Positions 1 through 9,592 of a DNA stretch of 38,668 nucleotides are shown here, in pieces. Source of the stretch: Phenylobacterium sp. Lineage in GTDB: Bacteria; Pseudomonadota; Alphaproteobacteria; Caulobacterales; Caulobacteraceae. Every line of letters begins with the position of its first letter. The stretch's first letter is position 1. Both the position numbers and the translations under genes were made by a program. The stretch lies in assembly GCF_022402485.1 (NCBI RefSeq), contig NZ_JAKRSA010000004.1, positions 4,102 through 42,769 of the forward strand. The letters are read 5' to 3'. The notes beneath the pieces are model-generated. The model had not been told where the DNA came from. It made no database searches and worked only from the letters and a program-made list of their open reading frames with translations.

Positions 1-2018
1 ATAGATACTGCGATGGCGAAATTGTTCATCAGGGACCGGAAAGCCGCGCCTTCCTTGTGCATGTCGATGAAGATCTCACCAAGCTCGCCTTCGTCATACT
101 CGCCGGTGTGCAGATAGACCTTGTGCCCCCCTACCGAGGCCTTCTGGATATAGCCCTTGCGGCGATCTGGCAGTTTACGACGGGCGCGCTCGCGTTCCAC
201 CACCCGTTCGACCACCCGCTCGACCGTAACCTCGGCGACCGGCTCAGGCCGCTGCGGCGCTTCCTGACGGGGCGCCTCACGGACCGGCGGCAGCTCCAGG
301 CGCTGATAGGCGGGGGGGGCGGACCGGGCAATGCGGACCACGGGAACGCCAGCCTCACGGGCCTGCTCCATCAAGGTCTGAACGTCCTGGGGCATGGCCT
401 CCCAGGGCAGGGTGAAATCAGCCTGTGCGGGTCTTCCCAGGGTCTGGCCCAGATGGCCCAGCATAGCCAAGTAAGGGGCGGGTCCAAGATCATCAGCCGA
501 AAGGAAGATGTCCCGCTTGTCGAGGGCCAGTTCGGGTCCGTCGAGGCGGCTGGAGCCCAGGGCATAGGCTTCGGCTTCGGCGATGGCTGTGTCGGTGAAA
601 CCCATGACGCGCAGGGCATCAAAGCGGGGATCATGCAGGTCTTCACCAGGAGCCCCCAGCACATCGGCGAGGAAACCCTCACCCACCACCTCCGGACGGA
701 AGGCTTCACTCAAGGTCGCGCAATAGGGCAGGGCGGCCTCGACGGCACCGATTTCATAGTCGGTAAATCCCCGAGCGATGAGAGCCGCGTGGTCAATTCC
801 CGGCGCTGTTCCAAGGGTGCCGTGGCCCAGCAGCCGCCAGCGCGCTCCATCCAGATCAGCGCCCACGGCCCTCAAGCCACAGAGGGCAGCCTCGCTCATC
901 ACCCGAACGACCTGACCATCGGCGGTCTCGGCAAAGCTGATTGGTCCTTCCCAGGGTTCCCCAGCCGGACTGGCCCCGCCCAGCATCAGGGCGAGGGCAG
1001 GGTCGTCAAACAGCGCGAGCCCGCCAACCATCCGGGGGCAGGCGAGGCGGACTGTGCGGTTGGCCGCATCGAACAGGTCCCGCGCAGCCTTTCGGCCGGC
1101 CTCAGAGTCATAGGCTAGCCCCTGGGCGGCCAGCCAGTCGGCGAGGCCGCCGATCCCCAGCGCCACAGGCGCGCCCTCGGCCAGAGCGGTCAAGGCGGTG
1201 GCCAGGAGCCCTATGGTTCGATGGAATGTCTCTTGGTCAAAGTCTTCTCCGGCACCAAACGCCATCAGATTGAGCGCCCCATGGGCGACGGCGGGCTCGA
1301 TGTCGGTGTCGAAGGCCACGGTGAGGCGGCCGGTCTCCCAGGCGGCAAGACCTAGGGATCTCTGGAGTGAGGGCTGTGGGGCACCTGCCACCATGGCCAG
1401 CACCTGGGGCCCTTGAGCGAGGTCAGGCAAGGTGACAGGAAAACGGGTCTCGCCAGACTTTGCCAGGGCGATGGTGTCGAGAATGGCGGTGTCAGACGCT
1501 CCAGCCAACCGGGCTGACTCTGCGGCTCTGGCGAGGCTGGGATTGCGCAGGGGGTCGGCACAGGCGTCAGGGTCGCCCTGACAGCGATGCACTGCATCCA
1601 TCAGCCCCTGGCGAACGCGGGCGATGTTGAGCGCAGCGTCTCGAGCTGCAGCGACCCCTCGGTGCGCGGCTGTTAGCTTGGCCAATTGCTCTGGAAGGTC
1701 CGCGTCGGCTTTGATTTTCACCGGTGGCGGGCTGGCCACCAGGTGCAGGGCGATACGCCCAGCCATCAGCGCCGCGCCAAGCTCGCGGCGAAAGCGGCCC
1801 CTTGCGCCAACGCCTTCAAACAGGCCCTGTCGCTGACCCGCCTGAACCAGGTCCTCGGCGAAACGGAAGATGGCGGCGGGCAGGTCAGGCTCGCCGCCGG
1901 CCCAGTCCAGCCAGGCGTCCACCTGAGCGTTGGGCCAGGAGGCTGGGGCCAGGACCTCGACAACATCGCTGCTGCGCTCGATCATGCGCCGCTCCATCTT
2001 GCCGCTCTCCAGACTCAT
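1..2018 (-). CDS. Degenerate class II ribonucleotide reductase paralogue with TSCPD domain (partial, C-terminus off the left edge)
   Basis: Reading from ATG 2018 gives 672 residues without a stop to the window edge. Segments match the vitamin B12-dependent reductase NrdJ as I remember it: residues 146-190 ([18 protein letters not shown]), 284-305 ([21 protein letters not shown]), 398-495 ([12 protein letters not shown], then GFTDYEI, then [18 protein letters not shown]) and 616-672, the start of the TSCPD domain ([37 protein letters not shown]). The ATP cone and first half of the barrel are absent. Where NrdJ has the radical-site NPCSE box and CNLASLNL, this protein has only ALNLMAF (248-254). 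The later FDCANPCG segment is replaced by LALDKRDIF. It therefore cannot be an active reductase by known chemistry. A regulatory or structural role, or control of true NrdJ, is inference. RefSeq-style naming would be TSCPD domain-containing protein. I checked the frame at several points and saw no frameshift, so it looks like a maintained gene and not a fresh pseudogene. Confidence 0.8.
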   Translation of the reverse strand, partial: MSLESGKMERRMIERSSDVVEVLAPASWPNAQVDAWLDWAGGEPDLPAAIFRFAEDLVQAGQRQGLFEGVGARGRFRRELGAALMAGRIALHLVASPPPVKIKADADLPEQLAKLTAAHRGVAAARDAALNIARVRQGLMDAVHRCQGDPDACADPLRNPSLARAAESARLAGASDTAILDTIALAKSGETRFPVTLPDLAQGPQVLAMVAGAPQPSLQRSLGLAAWETGRLTVAFDTDIEPAVAHGALNLMAFGAGEDFDQETFHRTIGLLATALTALAEGAPVALGIGGLADWLAAQGLAYDSEAGRKAARDLFDAANRTVRLACPRMVGGLALFDDPALALMLGGASPAGEPWEGPISFAETADGQVVRVMSEAALCGLRAVGADLDGARWRLLGHGTLGTAPGIDHAALIARGFTDYEIGAVEAALPYCATLSEAFRPEVVGEGFLADVLGAPGEDLHDPRFDALRVMGFTDTAIAEAEAYALGSSRLDGPELALDKRDIFLSADDLGPAPYLAMLGHLGQTLGRPAQADFTLPWEAMPQDVQTLMEQAREAGVPVVRIARSAPPAYQRLELPPVREAPRQEAPQRPEPVAEVTVERVVERVVERERARRKLPDRRKGYIQKASVGGHKVYLHTGEYDEGELGEIFIDMHKEGAAFRSLMNNFAIAVS

Positions 2019-2187
2019 TGCAGACTCCCTCGAGGCGCAGCGTAAGAACCGGCCCCGGTGCGAGCAATAGATGTTGCGTAAACAGCTTGGTTCATCCCCA
2101 AGATGTTGAGGGTCGCGGGGCGCTGGACGGGCCTGTGACGGAGACCTATAGTCCGCCCGAAATTCCTGCCAGCCGGGTCAGTTCAAC

Positions 2188-2583
2188 GTGTTCAAAGCGA
2201 TCTTCACTTGGTGGAACGGCGCGACCCTCGGCGCCCGCTTCCACATCGGCCGTCGCGGCGTCTTCGTGGGCCAGGACGATTATGGCAGCCGCTATTATGA
2301 GGCCAAGGACGCTTCGGACTCCTATGACGGTCGCAAGCGTCGCTGGGTGATCTACTCGGGCTATGCCGAGGCCTCTAAAGTGCCAGCCGAATGGCACGGC
2401 TGGCTGCATTACACTTTCGATGAGCCACCGACGGTGCAGCCGCTGTTGCGACAGGCCTGGGAGAAGGACCATCGTCCGAATTTGACCGGGACGGTTCATG
2501 CCTATCGGCCGCAGGGCTCCCTGGCACGGGGCGGTGACCGACAGCGCGCCACCGGGGACTACCTTCCCTGGACCCCGGAATAG
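2188..2583 (+). CDS. NADH:ubiquinone oxidoreductase accessory subunit, NDUFA12/B17.2 family
   Basis: This 131-residue protein has the family signature of complex I subunit NDUFA12: FTWWNGATLG near the N-terminus, then GRRGVFVGQDDYGSRYYE, RRWVIYSGYAEASKVPAEWHGWLH, and the terminal HRPNLTGTVHAYRPQG. In alphaproteobacteria and mitochondria this accessory subunit sits on the matrix or cytoplasmic arm of complex I and helps assembly. The start is GTG at 2188; no earlier in-frame start fits the family, and no good Shine-Dalgarno is visible in front. A gap of only 10 bases separates it from the following DUF2155 gene, so the two are probably co-transcribed. The full-length, intact family pattern makes the call firm. 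It lies away from any nuo operon, which is usual for this accessory subunit. Confidence 0.93.
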   Translation: MFKAIFTWWNGATLGARFHIGRRGVFVGQDDYGSRYYEAKDASDSYDGRKRRWVIYSGYAEASKVPAEWHGWLHYTFDEPPTVQPLLRQAWEKDHRPNLTGTVHAYRPQGSLARGGDRQRATGDYLPWTPE

Positions 2584-2593
2584 GCACGACGCC

Positions 2594-3199
2594 ATGCGCC
2601 ATGCGCGCTCTCTCCTGTTTGGGCTTGGCCTTGCCGGCCTGATGGCGGTCGGCGCAGTGGTGGCGCAGACGCCGCCGGACACCCCTGGCGCTGCGCCCTC
2701 CTCGCCGGCGTCAACGCTCCCAGGTGGGCCTGGGGTTGAAGCACCCCTGCCTATTCCGCCGCCGGAGCCGGTTCCTGATATCGTGGCGGCACCGCCGCCC
2801 CCGGAAAAGGCCCGGGCCCCGGAGACCCCCGCTGAGCCCAAGGCACCGCTCAAGCGGGCCCGATACGACGTCGCGGTGATCCAGGCCCTGGATAAGGTGA
2901 GTGCCGAGACCATTCGCTTTGAGGCGCCGGTGGGACAACCCATCCGCTACAAGACCCTGGTGTTCACCGTGCGGGCCTGTGAGCTGACGGCACCAGACGA
3001 GCGTGCGCCTGACGCCATGGCCTATATGACGATCGATTCTCAGCCCCGTCCGGCGGCTGGTCGTCCGACGCCGCCGCCCCGTCAGGCCTTCCGCGGTTGG
3101 ATGTACGCCGCTGCGCCAGGGCTCAATCCCCTGGAGCATCCGGTCTATGACGCCTGGCTGATCACCTGCAAGGCGGCAGCGCCCGTCAGACCCGGCTGA
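2594..3199 (+). CDS. DUF2155 domain-containing exported protein
   Basis: The 201-residue product starts at ATG 2594. Residues 1-25 form a signal peptide (MRHARSLLF, then hydrophobic [15 protein letters not shown], ending near AQT). Residues 25-85 are a low-complexity Pro/Ala/Glu linker typical of envelope-spanning proteins. The C-terminal 110 residues carry the DUF2155 pattern: [52 protein letters not shown]. The two cysteines of that domain (VRAC and LITC) could form a periplasmic disulfide. The molecular function of DUF2155 is not established to my knowledge. It follows the NDUFA12 gene by 10 bases. Its last 55 bases overlap the 3' end of the convergent aat gene. An upstream in-frame start at 2498 was rejected because it would lie inside the NDUFA12 gene and bury the signal peptide. 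Confidence 0.88.
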   Translation: MRHARSLLFGLGLAGLMAVGAVVAQTPPDTPGAAPSSPASTLPGGPGVEAPLPIPPPEPVPDIVAAPPPPEKARAPETPAEPKAPLKRARYDVAVIQALDKVSAETIRFEAPVGQPIRYKTLVFTVRACELTAPDERAPDAMAYMTIDSQPRPAAGRPTPPPRQAFRGWMYAAAPGLNPLEHPVYDAWLITCKAAAPVRPG

Positions 3200-3792
3200 T
3201 CACCAAAGGTCGCCTTGGCCGGCAAAGCCTTGGCCAACCTGCGCTGATAGGTCGTCCGCGGGATCTCTTCGGCATCAAACTGGGTCAGGTGATCTGTGAT
3301 GAACTGGGCGTCCAGCAGACGATAACCGCCGGTGATGAGCCGCGCGACCAGGTGGACCAGGGCGACCTTTGAGGCGTCCGTAGCCCGGGAGAACATGCTC
3401 TCGCCAAAAAAGGCCCCGCCCAGGGATACACCATAAAGCCCGCCCACCAATTGACCGTCGCGCCAGCACTCGACGCTATGGGCGTGCCCCATGGCGAAAA
3501 GCTCGACGTAAAGGTTCTGAATGATCGCGTTGATCCAGGTCTCGCTACGGTCAGGCGCGGCTTCGGCGCAGAGCGCCACAACCTGAGGAAACGCCGTGTC
3601 AAAGCGGACCTCAAAGCGATCAGCGCGGACAGTGCGCGCCAGCCGGCGGGGGACATGGAAGCCCACCAGGGGCAGCACGCCCCTGTGCTCGGGATCGACC
3701 AGGAAGATCTTGTCGTCATCCCGGGCGTCCGCCATCGGGAAGACGCCCCGGGAATAACAGGCCAGCAACTGGAGCGGGCCAAAGGTGTCCAT
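3145..3792 (-). CDS. aat: Leucyl/phenylalanyl-tRNA-protein transferase
   Basis: Aat moves Leu or Phe from its tRNA onto N-terminal Arg or Lys of proteins, marking them for ClpS/ClpAP degradation (bacterial N-end rule), in the cytoplasm. The 215-residue product shows the family landmarks: [12 protein letters not shown] (10-20), [10 protein letters not shown] (33-42), [20 protein letters not shown] (106-125), the strongly conserved FFGESMFSR (128-136), ASKVALVHL, and [11 protein letters not shown]. Length is normal for alphaproteobacteria. It starts only 4 bases after the accC stop, so it is the last gene of an aroQ-accB-accC-aat transcription unit. Its 3' end runs 55 bases into the opposing DUF2155 gene, so the two genes share sequence coding on both strands. 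Confidence 0.95.
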   Translation of the reverse strand: MDTFGPLQLLACYSRGVFPMADARDDDKIFLVDPEHRGVLPLVGFHVPRRLARTVRADRFEVRFDTAFPQVVALCAEAAPDRSETWINAIIQNLYVELFAMGHAHSVECWRDGQLVGGLYGVSLGGAFFGESMFSRATDASKVALVHLVARLITGGYRLLDAQFITDHLTQFDAEEIPRTTYQRRLAKALPAKATFGDQPGLTGAAALQVISQAS

Positions 3793-3796
3793 GGCC

Positions 3797-5149
<1,353 letters not shown>

Positions 5150-5153
5150 CGAC

Positions 5154-5624
5154 CTACTCGATGACGACCAGGGGCTCGCCGAATTCGACGGGCTGGGCGT
5201 CGGAAACCAGAATCTCCACCACCTTGCCGGCCCGGGGGGCCGGGATCGGGTTCATGGTCTTCATGGCTTCAATGATCATCAGGGTCTGGCCGGCCTGGAC
5301 GGTATCTCCCACCTTGATGAAGCTGGGGGACCCGGGCTGCGGCTGCAGATAGACCGTGCCGACCATAGGGGAGTTCACCGCATCGCCGGCCTTGCGGACC
5401 GGCGCGGCCGGTGTCGCAGGCGACTCGGCCACGGCCTGGGGGGCGGCCACCGCCTGCGGGGCGGTCACGGTCGCGGTTACGGTGACCTGACGGGCCACCC
5501 GGACCTTGAGGCCGTCACGCTCGACTTCGATCTCAGACAACCCTGTCTCAGTCAGGATGTCTGCCAAAGTGCGCACCAGACGTGCGTCGAGCGGATCGGC
5601 GGAAGCCTTGGGGCTGCTAGCCAT
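5154..5624 (-). CDS. accB: Acetyl-CoA carboxylase biotin carboxyl carrier protein
   Basis: The 156-residue BCCP carries the biotin that shuttles CO2 between AccC and the carboxyltransferase AccAD. Residues 1-48 form the conserved N-terminal dimerisation segment ([27 protein letters not shown]). Residues 49-80 are an Ala/Pro/Val-rich flexible linker. The lipoyl-like domain begins at SPMVGTVYL and holds the biotinylation motif EAMKTMN, with the target Lys at position 122. The chain ends in the usual FGEPLVVIE. It lies 27 bases downstream of aroQ and 4 bases upstream of accC, an aroQ-accBC arrangement I know from other alphaproteobacteria. Confidence 0.97.
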   Translation of the reverse strand: MASSPKASADPLDARLVRTLADILTETGLSEIEVERDGLKVRVARQVTVTATVTAPQAVAAPQAVAESPATPAAPVRKAGDAVNSPMVGTVYLQPQPGSPSFIKVGDTVQAGQTLMIIEAMKTMNPIPAPRAGKVVEILVSDAQPVEFGEPLVVIE

Positions 5625-5651
5625 TTGGGGGATCCTTGCTGCTGGGAGGCG

Positions 5652-6089
5652 TCAGGCGCTAAGGCGCGCGGCGGCCTCAACGGCCAGTTCATAGCTCGCC
5701 ACGCCGAAGCCTGACACGACTCCCGTCGCAGCGAGGGACACATAGGTGTGTCGACGGAACGTTTCGCGCGCCGCCGGGTTGGAAAGGTGGCACTCGACGA
5801 CCGGGACCTCGAGGGTCTTGAGGGCGTCGAGCAGCGCCACGGAGGTATGGCCATAGCCGGCGGGGTTGATCACCAGGGCGCTGGCGGCCGTTCTGGCCTC
5901 CTGTACCCAGTCGATCAGGACGCCCTCATGGTTGGACTGTCGGAACTCAATCGTTCGGCCAAGGGACTCCGCCCGGCGCTCGCAGGCCTTGCGAACGTCA
6001 TCCAGGGTCTCTCTTCCATAAATCTGAGGCTCGCGGACGCCCAGGAGGTTGAGATTGGGGCCGCTCAGCACATAGATCGGTTTGGACAT
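5652..6089 (-). CDS. aroQ: Type II 3-dehydroquinate dehydratase
   Basis: AroQ converts 3-dehydroquinate to 3-dehydroshikimate in the shikimate pathway, as a cytosolic dodecamer. The 145-residue chain has the complete type II signature: [10 protein letters not shown] (8-17), the lid region REPQIYG with the catalytic Tyr, [25 protein letters not shown], the catalytic His region [14 protein letters not shown], and [17 protein letters not shown]. It is first in the aroQ-accB-accC-aat run and is divergent from thiS across 88 bases, which should hold both promoters. I see no riboswitch or attenuator in that gap. Confidence 0.97.
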   Translation of the reverse strand: MSKPIYVLSGPNLNLLGVREPQIYGRETLDDVRKACERRAESLGRTIEFRQSNHEGVLIDWVQEARTAASALVINPAGYGHTSVALLDALKTLEVPVVECHLSNPAARETFRRHTYVSLAATGVVSGFGVASYELAVEAAARLSA

Positions 6090-6177
6090 TCGGCTCCGCC
6101 GGCGATTCCGCTGTCTTGTAACGGTCGCAGACGGGGGTCACAAGCACCGCAGCCGCATGGGACGGCGAGAGTTGAGC

Positions 6178-6378
6178 ATGAAGCTGACGATCAACGGGGA
6201 AGTGCAGGTTTTTGCCCCCCTGCCGCACCTGGCAGCCCTCGTGGCGCACCTTGGCCTGGATTCCCGCAAGGTGGCCATTGAGCGCAATCTGGAGATCGTA
6301 CCCCGGTCGGCCTATGAGCAGACCCCGGTGGCCGATGGCGACCAGATCGAGATCGTGCACTTCATCGGAGGCGGCTGA
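6178..6378 (+). CDS. thiS: Sulfur carrier protein ThiS
   Basis: ThiS is a small ubiquitin-like protein. Its C-terminal Gly-Gly is adenylated by ThiF and turned into a thiocarboxylate, which delivers sulfur to ThiG for thiazole formation. The 66-residue product starts at ATG 6178 ([10 protein letters not shown]) and ends [10 protein letters not shown], with the required diglycine tail intact. I rejected the longer in-frame start at 6082 because it adds an Arg-rich stretch not found in the family and overlaps the aroQ start. The thiG ATG begins 1 base after the thiS stop, so the two are translated together. ThiF, ThiE and ThiO are not in the window. Confidence 0.93.
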   Translation: MKLTINGEVQVFAPLPHLAALVAHLGLDSRKVAIERNLEIVPRSAYEQTPVADGDQIEIVHFIGGG

Positions 6379-6379
6379 C

Positions 6380-7180
6380 ATGGAAGACACCCGGACCGGC
6401 GCGCAGGACGCGCAAGACACCTGGACCGTGGCTGGCCGCACCTTCACCTCCCGCCTGATCGTGGGCACGGGCAAGTACAAGGACTACGCCACCAACGCCG
6501 CTGCGGCTGAAGCCGCCGGCGCAGAAATCGTCACCGTGGCGATCCGCCGGGTGAACCTGTCGGACCCCAGCCAGCCCATGCTGGTGGATCATGTGAAGCC
6601 TGACCGCTTCACCTTCCTGCCCAATACCGCCGGCTGTTTCACCGGCGAAGATGCGGTGCGCACCCTGCGCCTGGCCCGGGAGGCCGGGGGATGGAACCTG
6701 GTCAAGCTAGAGGTGCTGTCCAACACCAAACACCTGCTGCCGGACATGGAGGAGACTCTTCGGGCCCTGAAGCTGCTGATCGCCGACGGGTTTGAGGTGA
6801 TGGTCTATTGCAGCGATGATCCGGTCTATGCCCAGAAGCTGGAGGAGGCCGGTGCCGCAGCCATCATGCCGCTTGGCGCGCCCATCGGCTCCGGTCGGGG
6901 CATTCAGAACATGCTGAACCTGGCCCTGATCATCGAGCAGGCCAAGGTGCCGGTACTGGTAGACGCCGGTGTCGGTACCGCCTCCGACGCCGCCGTGGCC
7001 ATGGAGTTGGGCTGCGATGCGGTGCTCATGAACACCGCCATAGCTGAGGCCCGTGATCCGATCCTGATGGCCAGTGCCATGCGCCATGCGGTGATCGCCG
7101 GTCGCCAGGCCTATCTGGCTGGCCGCATGCCCAAGCGGATGTATGCCGACCCGTCCTCGCCGCTTTCAGGGCTGATCTAG
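6380..7180 (+). CDS. thiG: Thiazole synthase ThiG
   Basis: ThiG condenses deoxyxylulose-5-phosphate, ThiS-thiocarboxylate and dehydroglycine into the thiamine thiazole ring. From ATG 6380 the product has 266 residues, near the family norm. Features of the TIM barrel are visible: [15 protein letters not shown], the substrate-contact segment [41 protein letters not shown] with the Schiff-base Lys, [38 protein letters not shown], and [29 protein letters not shown]. The first 18 residues ([18 protein letters not shown]) are a poorly conserved extension. The gene is convergent with the DsbA-like gene after 40 bases. A small inverted repeat (CCTCC-GAAT-GGAGG, 7188-7201) in that gap is too weak to call a terminator. 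Confidence 0.97.
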   Translation: MEDTRTGAQDAQDTWTVAGRTFTSRLIVGTGKYKDYATNAAAAEAAGAEIVTVAIRRVNLSDPSQPMLVDHVKPDRFTFLPNTAGCFTGEDAVRTLRLAREAGGWNLVKLEVLSNTKHLLPDMEETLRALKLLIADGFEVMVYCSDDPVYAQKLEEAGAAAIMPLGAPIGSGRGIQNMLNLALIIEQAKVPVLVDAGVGTASDAAVAMELGCDAVLMNTAIAEARDPILMASAMRHAVIAGRQAYLAGRMPKRMYADPSSPLSGLI

Positions 7181-7220
7181 GCACCGGCCTCCGAATGGAG
7201 GATCGACCTTCGACGGAGGC

Positions 7221-7946
7221 TTAGCCGCCGATCTTGGCGGCCTGTGCGGCGGTAATCGCAGCCTTCACCGATTCCATATCGGCACCGGAGATCAGGCGAT
7301 CGCCGATGACGAAGGCCGGCGTGCCATTGATGCCCAGACTGGCCGCCAGTTCATGGGTCTCCTCCAGCTGCCTTTGGATGGCTGGAGCCTCAGCGGCCTT
7401 GCGCGCCGCTGCGGGATCGATCCCTACGGCCCGCAGGTGACGGTCGATGGCAGCGTCATCCAAAGATCTTTCAGCCATCAGGCGATCATGCAGTTCCAGG
7501 GTCTTGGGCTTGACCAGATCGGTGAGCATGATGGCGGCCGTCTCGTCGGACTGCTCGCCGAAGATCGGGAATTCCTTGAACACGACCCGGACGTCGGGGT
7601 TTTCGGCAATGATCTTCGCCATCTCAACGGCGGCAACCTTGCAATAGCCGCAACGGTAATCGAAGAACTCGGTCACCGTGATGGTCCCTTGGGGATTGGC
7701 GACAAAGTCCCTGGGGTCCTGCTCCAGCGCCGCCCGTTTGGTGGCCAGGACTGACGATGCGGCCTGGGCTGCCTCTATCTCTCGCTTCTCCCCGAGCTTC
7801 TGCACGGCCTGCTCAATCACCTCTGGGTTTTCAAGCAGATAGGCGCGGACGCGCTCGCCAAATGCTTCATCGGCGGTGCGATTGCAGGCGCCAAGCGCCA
7901 GGGTAGAGGCCAGGAGAACAGCAAGGGCAGGCAAGGTATGTCTCAT
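7221..7946 (-). CDS. DsbA family thiol:disulfide interchange lipoprotein
   Basis: The 241-residue protein has a lipoprotein signal peptide (hydrophobic LPALAVLLASTLALGAC, lipobox LGAC, lipidated Cys21). A helical segment at about 26-75 resembles the ScsC/BdbD-type N-terminal region. The thioredoxin-fold domain opens with ITVTEFFDYRCGYCK. The active site is C99-G-Y-C102, and the cis-Pro loop is GTPAF. This is the arrangement of DsbA/DsbG-like oxidoreductases that insert or shuffle disulfides in secreted proteins. It lies 47 bases downstream of the M48 metalloprotease gene on the same strand, so the two likely form an envelope protein quality-control operon (inference from proximity). Whether it acts as oxidase or isomerase cannot be told from sequence alone. 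Confidence 0.92.
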   Translation of the reverse strand: MRHTLPALAVLLASTLALGACNRTADEAFGERVRAYLLENPEVIEQAVQKLGEKREIEAAQAASSVLATKRAALEQDPRDFVANPQGTITVTEFFDYRCGYCKVAAVEMAKIIAENPDVRVVFKEFPIFGEQSDETAAIMLTDLVKPKTLELHDRLMAERSLDDAAIDRHLRAVGIDPAAARKAAEAPAIQRQLEETHELAASLGINGTPAFVIGDRLISGADMESVKAAITAAQAAKIGG

Positions 7947-7993
7947 CAGAGTTCCAGACAGATTTTTTGGCGCAGGATCAAGGTGGGGCTGAC

Positions 7994-9430
7994 CTAACGG
8001 ACCGAGCCCGAGGCGATCGCGCCCTCCTGCGCCAGTTCGCGCAGATCCTCACGGGAGGGGTTTGAGGTCAAAACGATGTCCGTTGCCCGGCGCCACTCCG
8101 GGGTGTCCCGGGTGAGCTGGTCACGGGCCCGCATGGCGAAAACCCTGGCCTGCTGGCGATTGCCGATATGGAAATTGTACTCCGCAGTCGCCAGCCGTGC
8201 TGAGCCATCTTCTCCGCGCCGGTCATAGCCTTCGGCCAACAGGCGCCATGCGACGGCGTTATCGTTCTCTAGCGTAAGGGCGCGCTTGAGCTCGTTGACG
8301 CCTTCTTCCAGCTTTGCGTCATCATTCATCGCGATCAGAGTCTGGCCGAGATTGACCCGCAGAAGAGGGGCCTCGGGCATCAACTCGACGGAACGGCGCT
8401 GTGGGGCCTCTGCTTCCCGGGTGCGGCCAAACTCGAACAGGATCTGGCCCTTCAGCTCCCAGAGATAGGCATTTTCAGGCTGCTCGGTCAGCAGGGCGTC
8501 GATCAGGCGCAAGGCCCGGTCTGGCTCTTTCATCTGGTAGTAGGCGATGGCCCGGGCGTAGCGGGCCGGATAGCTGGTGTCGGTCTCGCTATACTCGACG
8601 ATGGCCCGCTGCGGATTGAGGAAGCCCTGCAACTTGGCCTGCATGATCCGATGCCGTTCCATGGCCTCTTCGCTGTCGACCTTCTCCCAGTCGGGCAGGG
8701 TCTCGGCCTTGCGGCGCAGAGTGTCGATTCGGTCTGACGACAGGGGATGGCTACGGAAATAGGCGTAGCGGCGGGCTTCCTGGAACACCTCCTGATAGCG
8801 GAAGTTGTCGAAGAACTCGACAAGGCCACGGCCTGACAGGCCCGCGCGATCGAGAATGGTCAGGCCGGCCTGATCGGCGCGGCTCTCCTGTTCGCGGCTG
8901 TAGCCCAGGACCGCGAGGGTGCCGAACTGGTTGGCACTGCTCATCAAGGCGATGGCGGCGTCGCCTGCGCCGGCAAAAGCGGCCAGAACCCCCAGTCCCA
9001 TGGTGAGCAGGAAGGGCTGCAGGCCGACCCGCTGCATATCGCCGGAGCGCGCGCTGTGACCAGCGGCCAGGTGGCCGACCTCGTGGGCGATCACTCCTTG
9101 AAGCTGATTGGGGTTCTCAGATTCCAGGATCAGGCCTGTAAAGAACCCCATCCTCCCTGGCCCCGCGAAAGCGTTCAACTCGCGGCTGCCGATGATCAAG
9201 ATCTCAATGCTGTCGGGATTGATGCCGGCAGCCTCAAGGATGGGTTTTGAATCTGCCTTCAGAATAGCTTCGATTTCTGTGTCGCGGATCAGGGACATAC
9301 CCTGCTGGGCCTGAGCCGCCACGGGCGTTACCGCCAAGCTCACCGCCAGGGCCAAGCGACCGATCAGCCGCCGAAACGCCCTTGGGCCGAATGAAGAATT
9401 CCGGGGCGGGAAGGGCAGGGGGGAGGCCAT
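7994..9430 (-). CDS. M48 family metalloprotease with TPR repeats (BepA/YfgC-like)
   Basis: The product from ATG 9430 has 478 residues. An N-terminal signal sequence ends near VAAQAQQG (about residue 43). The M48 zinc site HEVGH is at 116-120, followed by AAGHSARSG, with the third ligand in the EQESRADQAGL segment. The region from about 260 to 440 is built of TPR-like helices (YARAIAYYQMKEPDRALRLIDALL and following). This is the layout of E. coli BepA, a periplasmic protease-chaperone that monitors outer-membrane LptD assembly. The catalytic residues look intact. The gene heads a two-gene unit with the DsbA-like lipoprotein. BepA helps LptD form its correct disulfides, which makes the neighbour suggestive, but that link is inference. 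A GTG 6 bases upstream (9436) is an alternative start. Confidence 0.92.
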   Translation of the reverse strand: MASPLPFPPRNSSFGPRAFRRLIGRLALAVSLAVTPVAAQAQQGMSLIRDTEIEAILKADSKPILEAAGINPDSIEILIIGSRELNAFAGPGRMGFFTGLILESENPNQLQGVIAHEVGHLAAGHSARSGDMQRVGLQPFLLTMGLGVLAAFAGAGDAAIALMSSANQFGTLAVLGYSREQESRADQAGLTILDRAGLSGRGLVEFFDNFRYQEVFQEARRYAYFRSHPLSSDRIDTLRRKAETLPDWEKVDSEEAMERHRIMQAKLQGFLNPQRAIVEYSETDTSYPARYARAIAYYQMKEPDRALRLIDALLTEQPENAYLWELKGQILFEFGRTREAEAPQRRSVELMPEAPLLRVNLGQTLIAMNDDAKLEEGVNELKRALTLENDNAVAWRLLAEGYDRRGEDGSARLATAEYNFHIGNRQQARVFAMRARDQLTRDTPEWRRATDIVLTSNPSREDLRELAQEGAIASGSVR

Positions 9431-9470
9431 GCACACTCTCTTGCTAGCTCCCCCTAACCAGGTGGAAGCC

Positions 9471-9521
9471 TAGAGCATTTCCCGACCGCTGTGAAACAGT
9501 ATCAGGTCGGGAAATGCTCTA
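9471..9521. repeat. 17-bp-arm palindromic hairpin (REP-like element)
   Basis: Left arm 9471-9487 (TAGAGCATTTCCCGACC) is the exact reverse complement of right arm 9505-9521. The 17-base spacer contains a second small inverted repeat, CTGT-GAA-ACAG (9489-9499). The element sits between the rne 3' end and the start of the M48 gene. The AGAGCATTTCC core resembles dispersed intergenic palindromes I recall from alphaproteobacterial genomes. It lacks a T-run on either strand, so a simple intrinsic terminator is not supported. It could protect the rne 3' end or be a mobile palindromic unit. Confidence 0.7.
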
Positions 9522-9539
9522 AACCTTTGAGTTAGAGCT

Positions 9540-9579
9540 CCTTTTCACCCTGCTCAAGGGGAGCCATCAGGTGAAAAGG
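9540..9579 (-). terminator. Nested hairpin just downstream of rne
   Basis: Arms CCTTTTCACC (9540-9549) and GGTGAAAAGG (9570-9579) pair over 10 bases. The 20-base loop contains a further GCTC/GAGC pair (9552-9555 with 9561-9564). On the rne strand the hairpin begins 13 bases after the stop codon. There is no U-run directly after it, so it may be a Rho-assisted end or an mRNA-stabilising structure rather than a classic terminator. Confidence 0.45.
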
Positions 9580-9592
9580 GGACTCAGGCTGT

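Noticed and set aside
57..1118. Plus-strand open frame of 353 codons
   Set aside because: It is antisense to the RNR-like gene, whose translation matches NrdJ over several blocks; long antisense frames are common at this GC content.
6090..6177. Possible TPP riboswitch before thiS
   Set aside because: The gap has no CTGAGA or the ACCTGA...GGTTAATACC-like conserved core, and is too short for the full element.
7188..7201. CCTCC-GAAT-GGAGG hairpin between thiG and the DsbA-like gene
   Set aside because: Five-base arms and no T-run on either strand; too weak for a terminator call.
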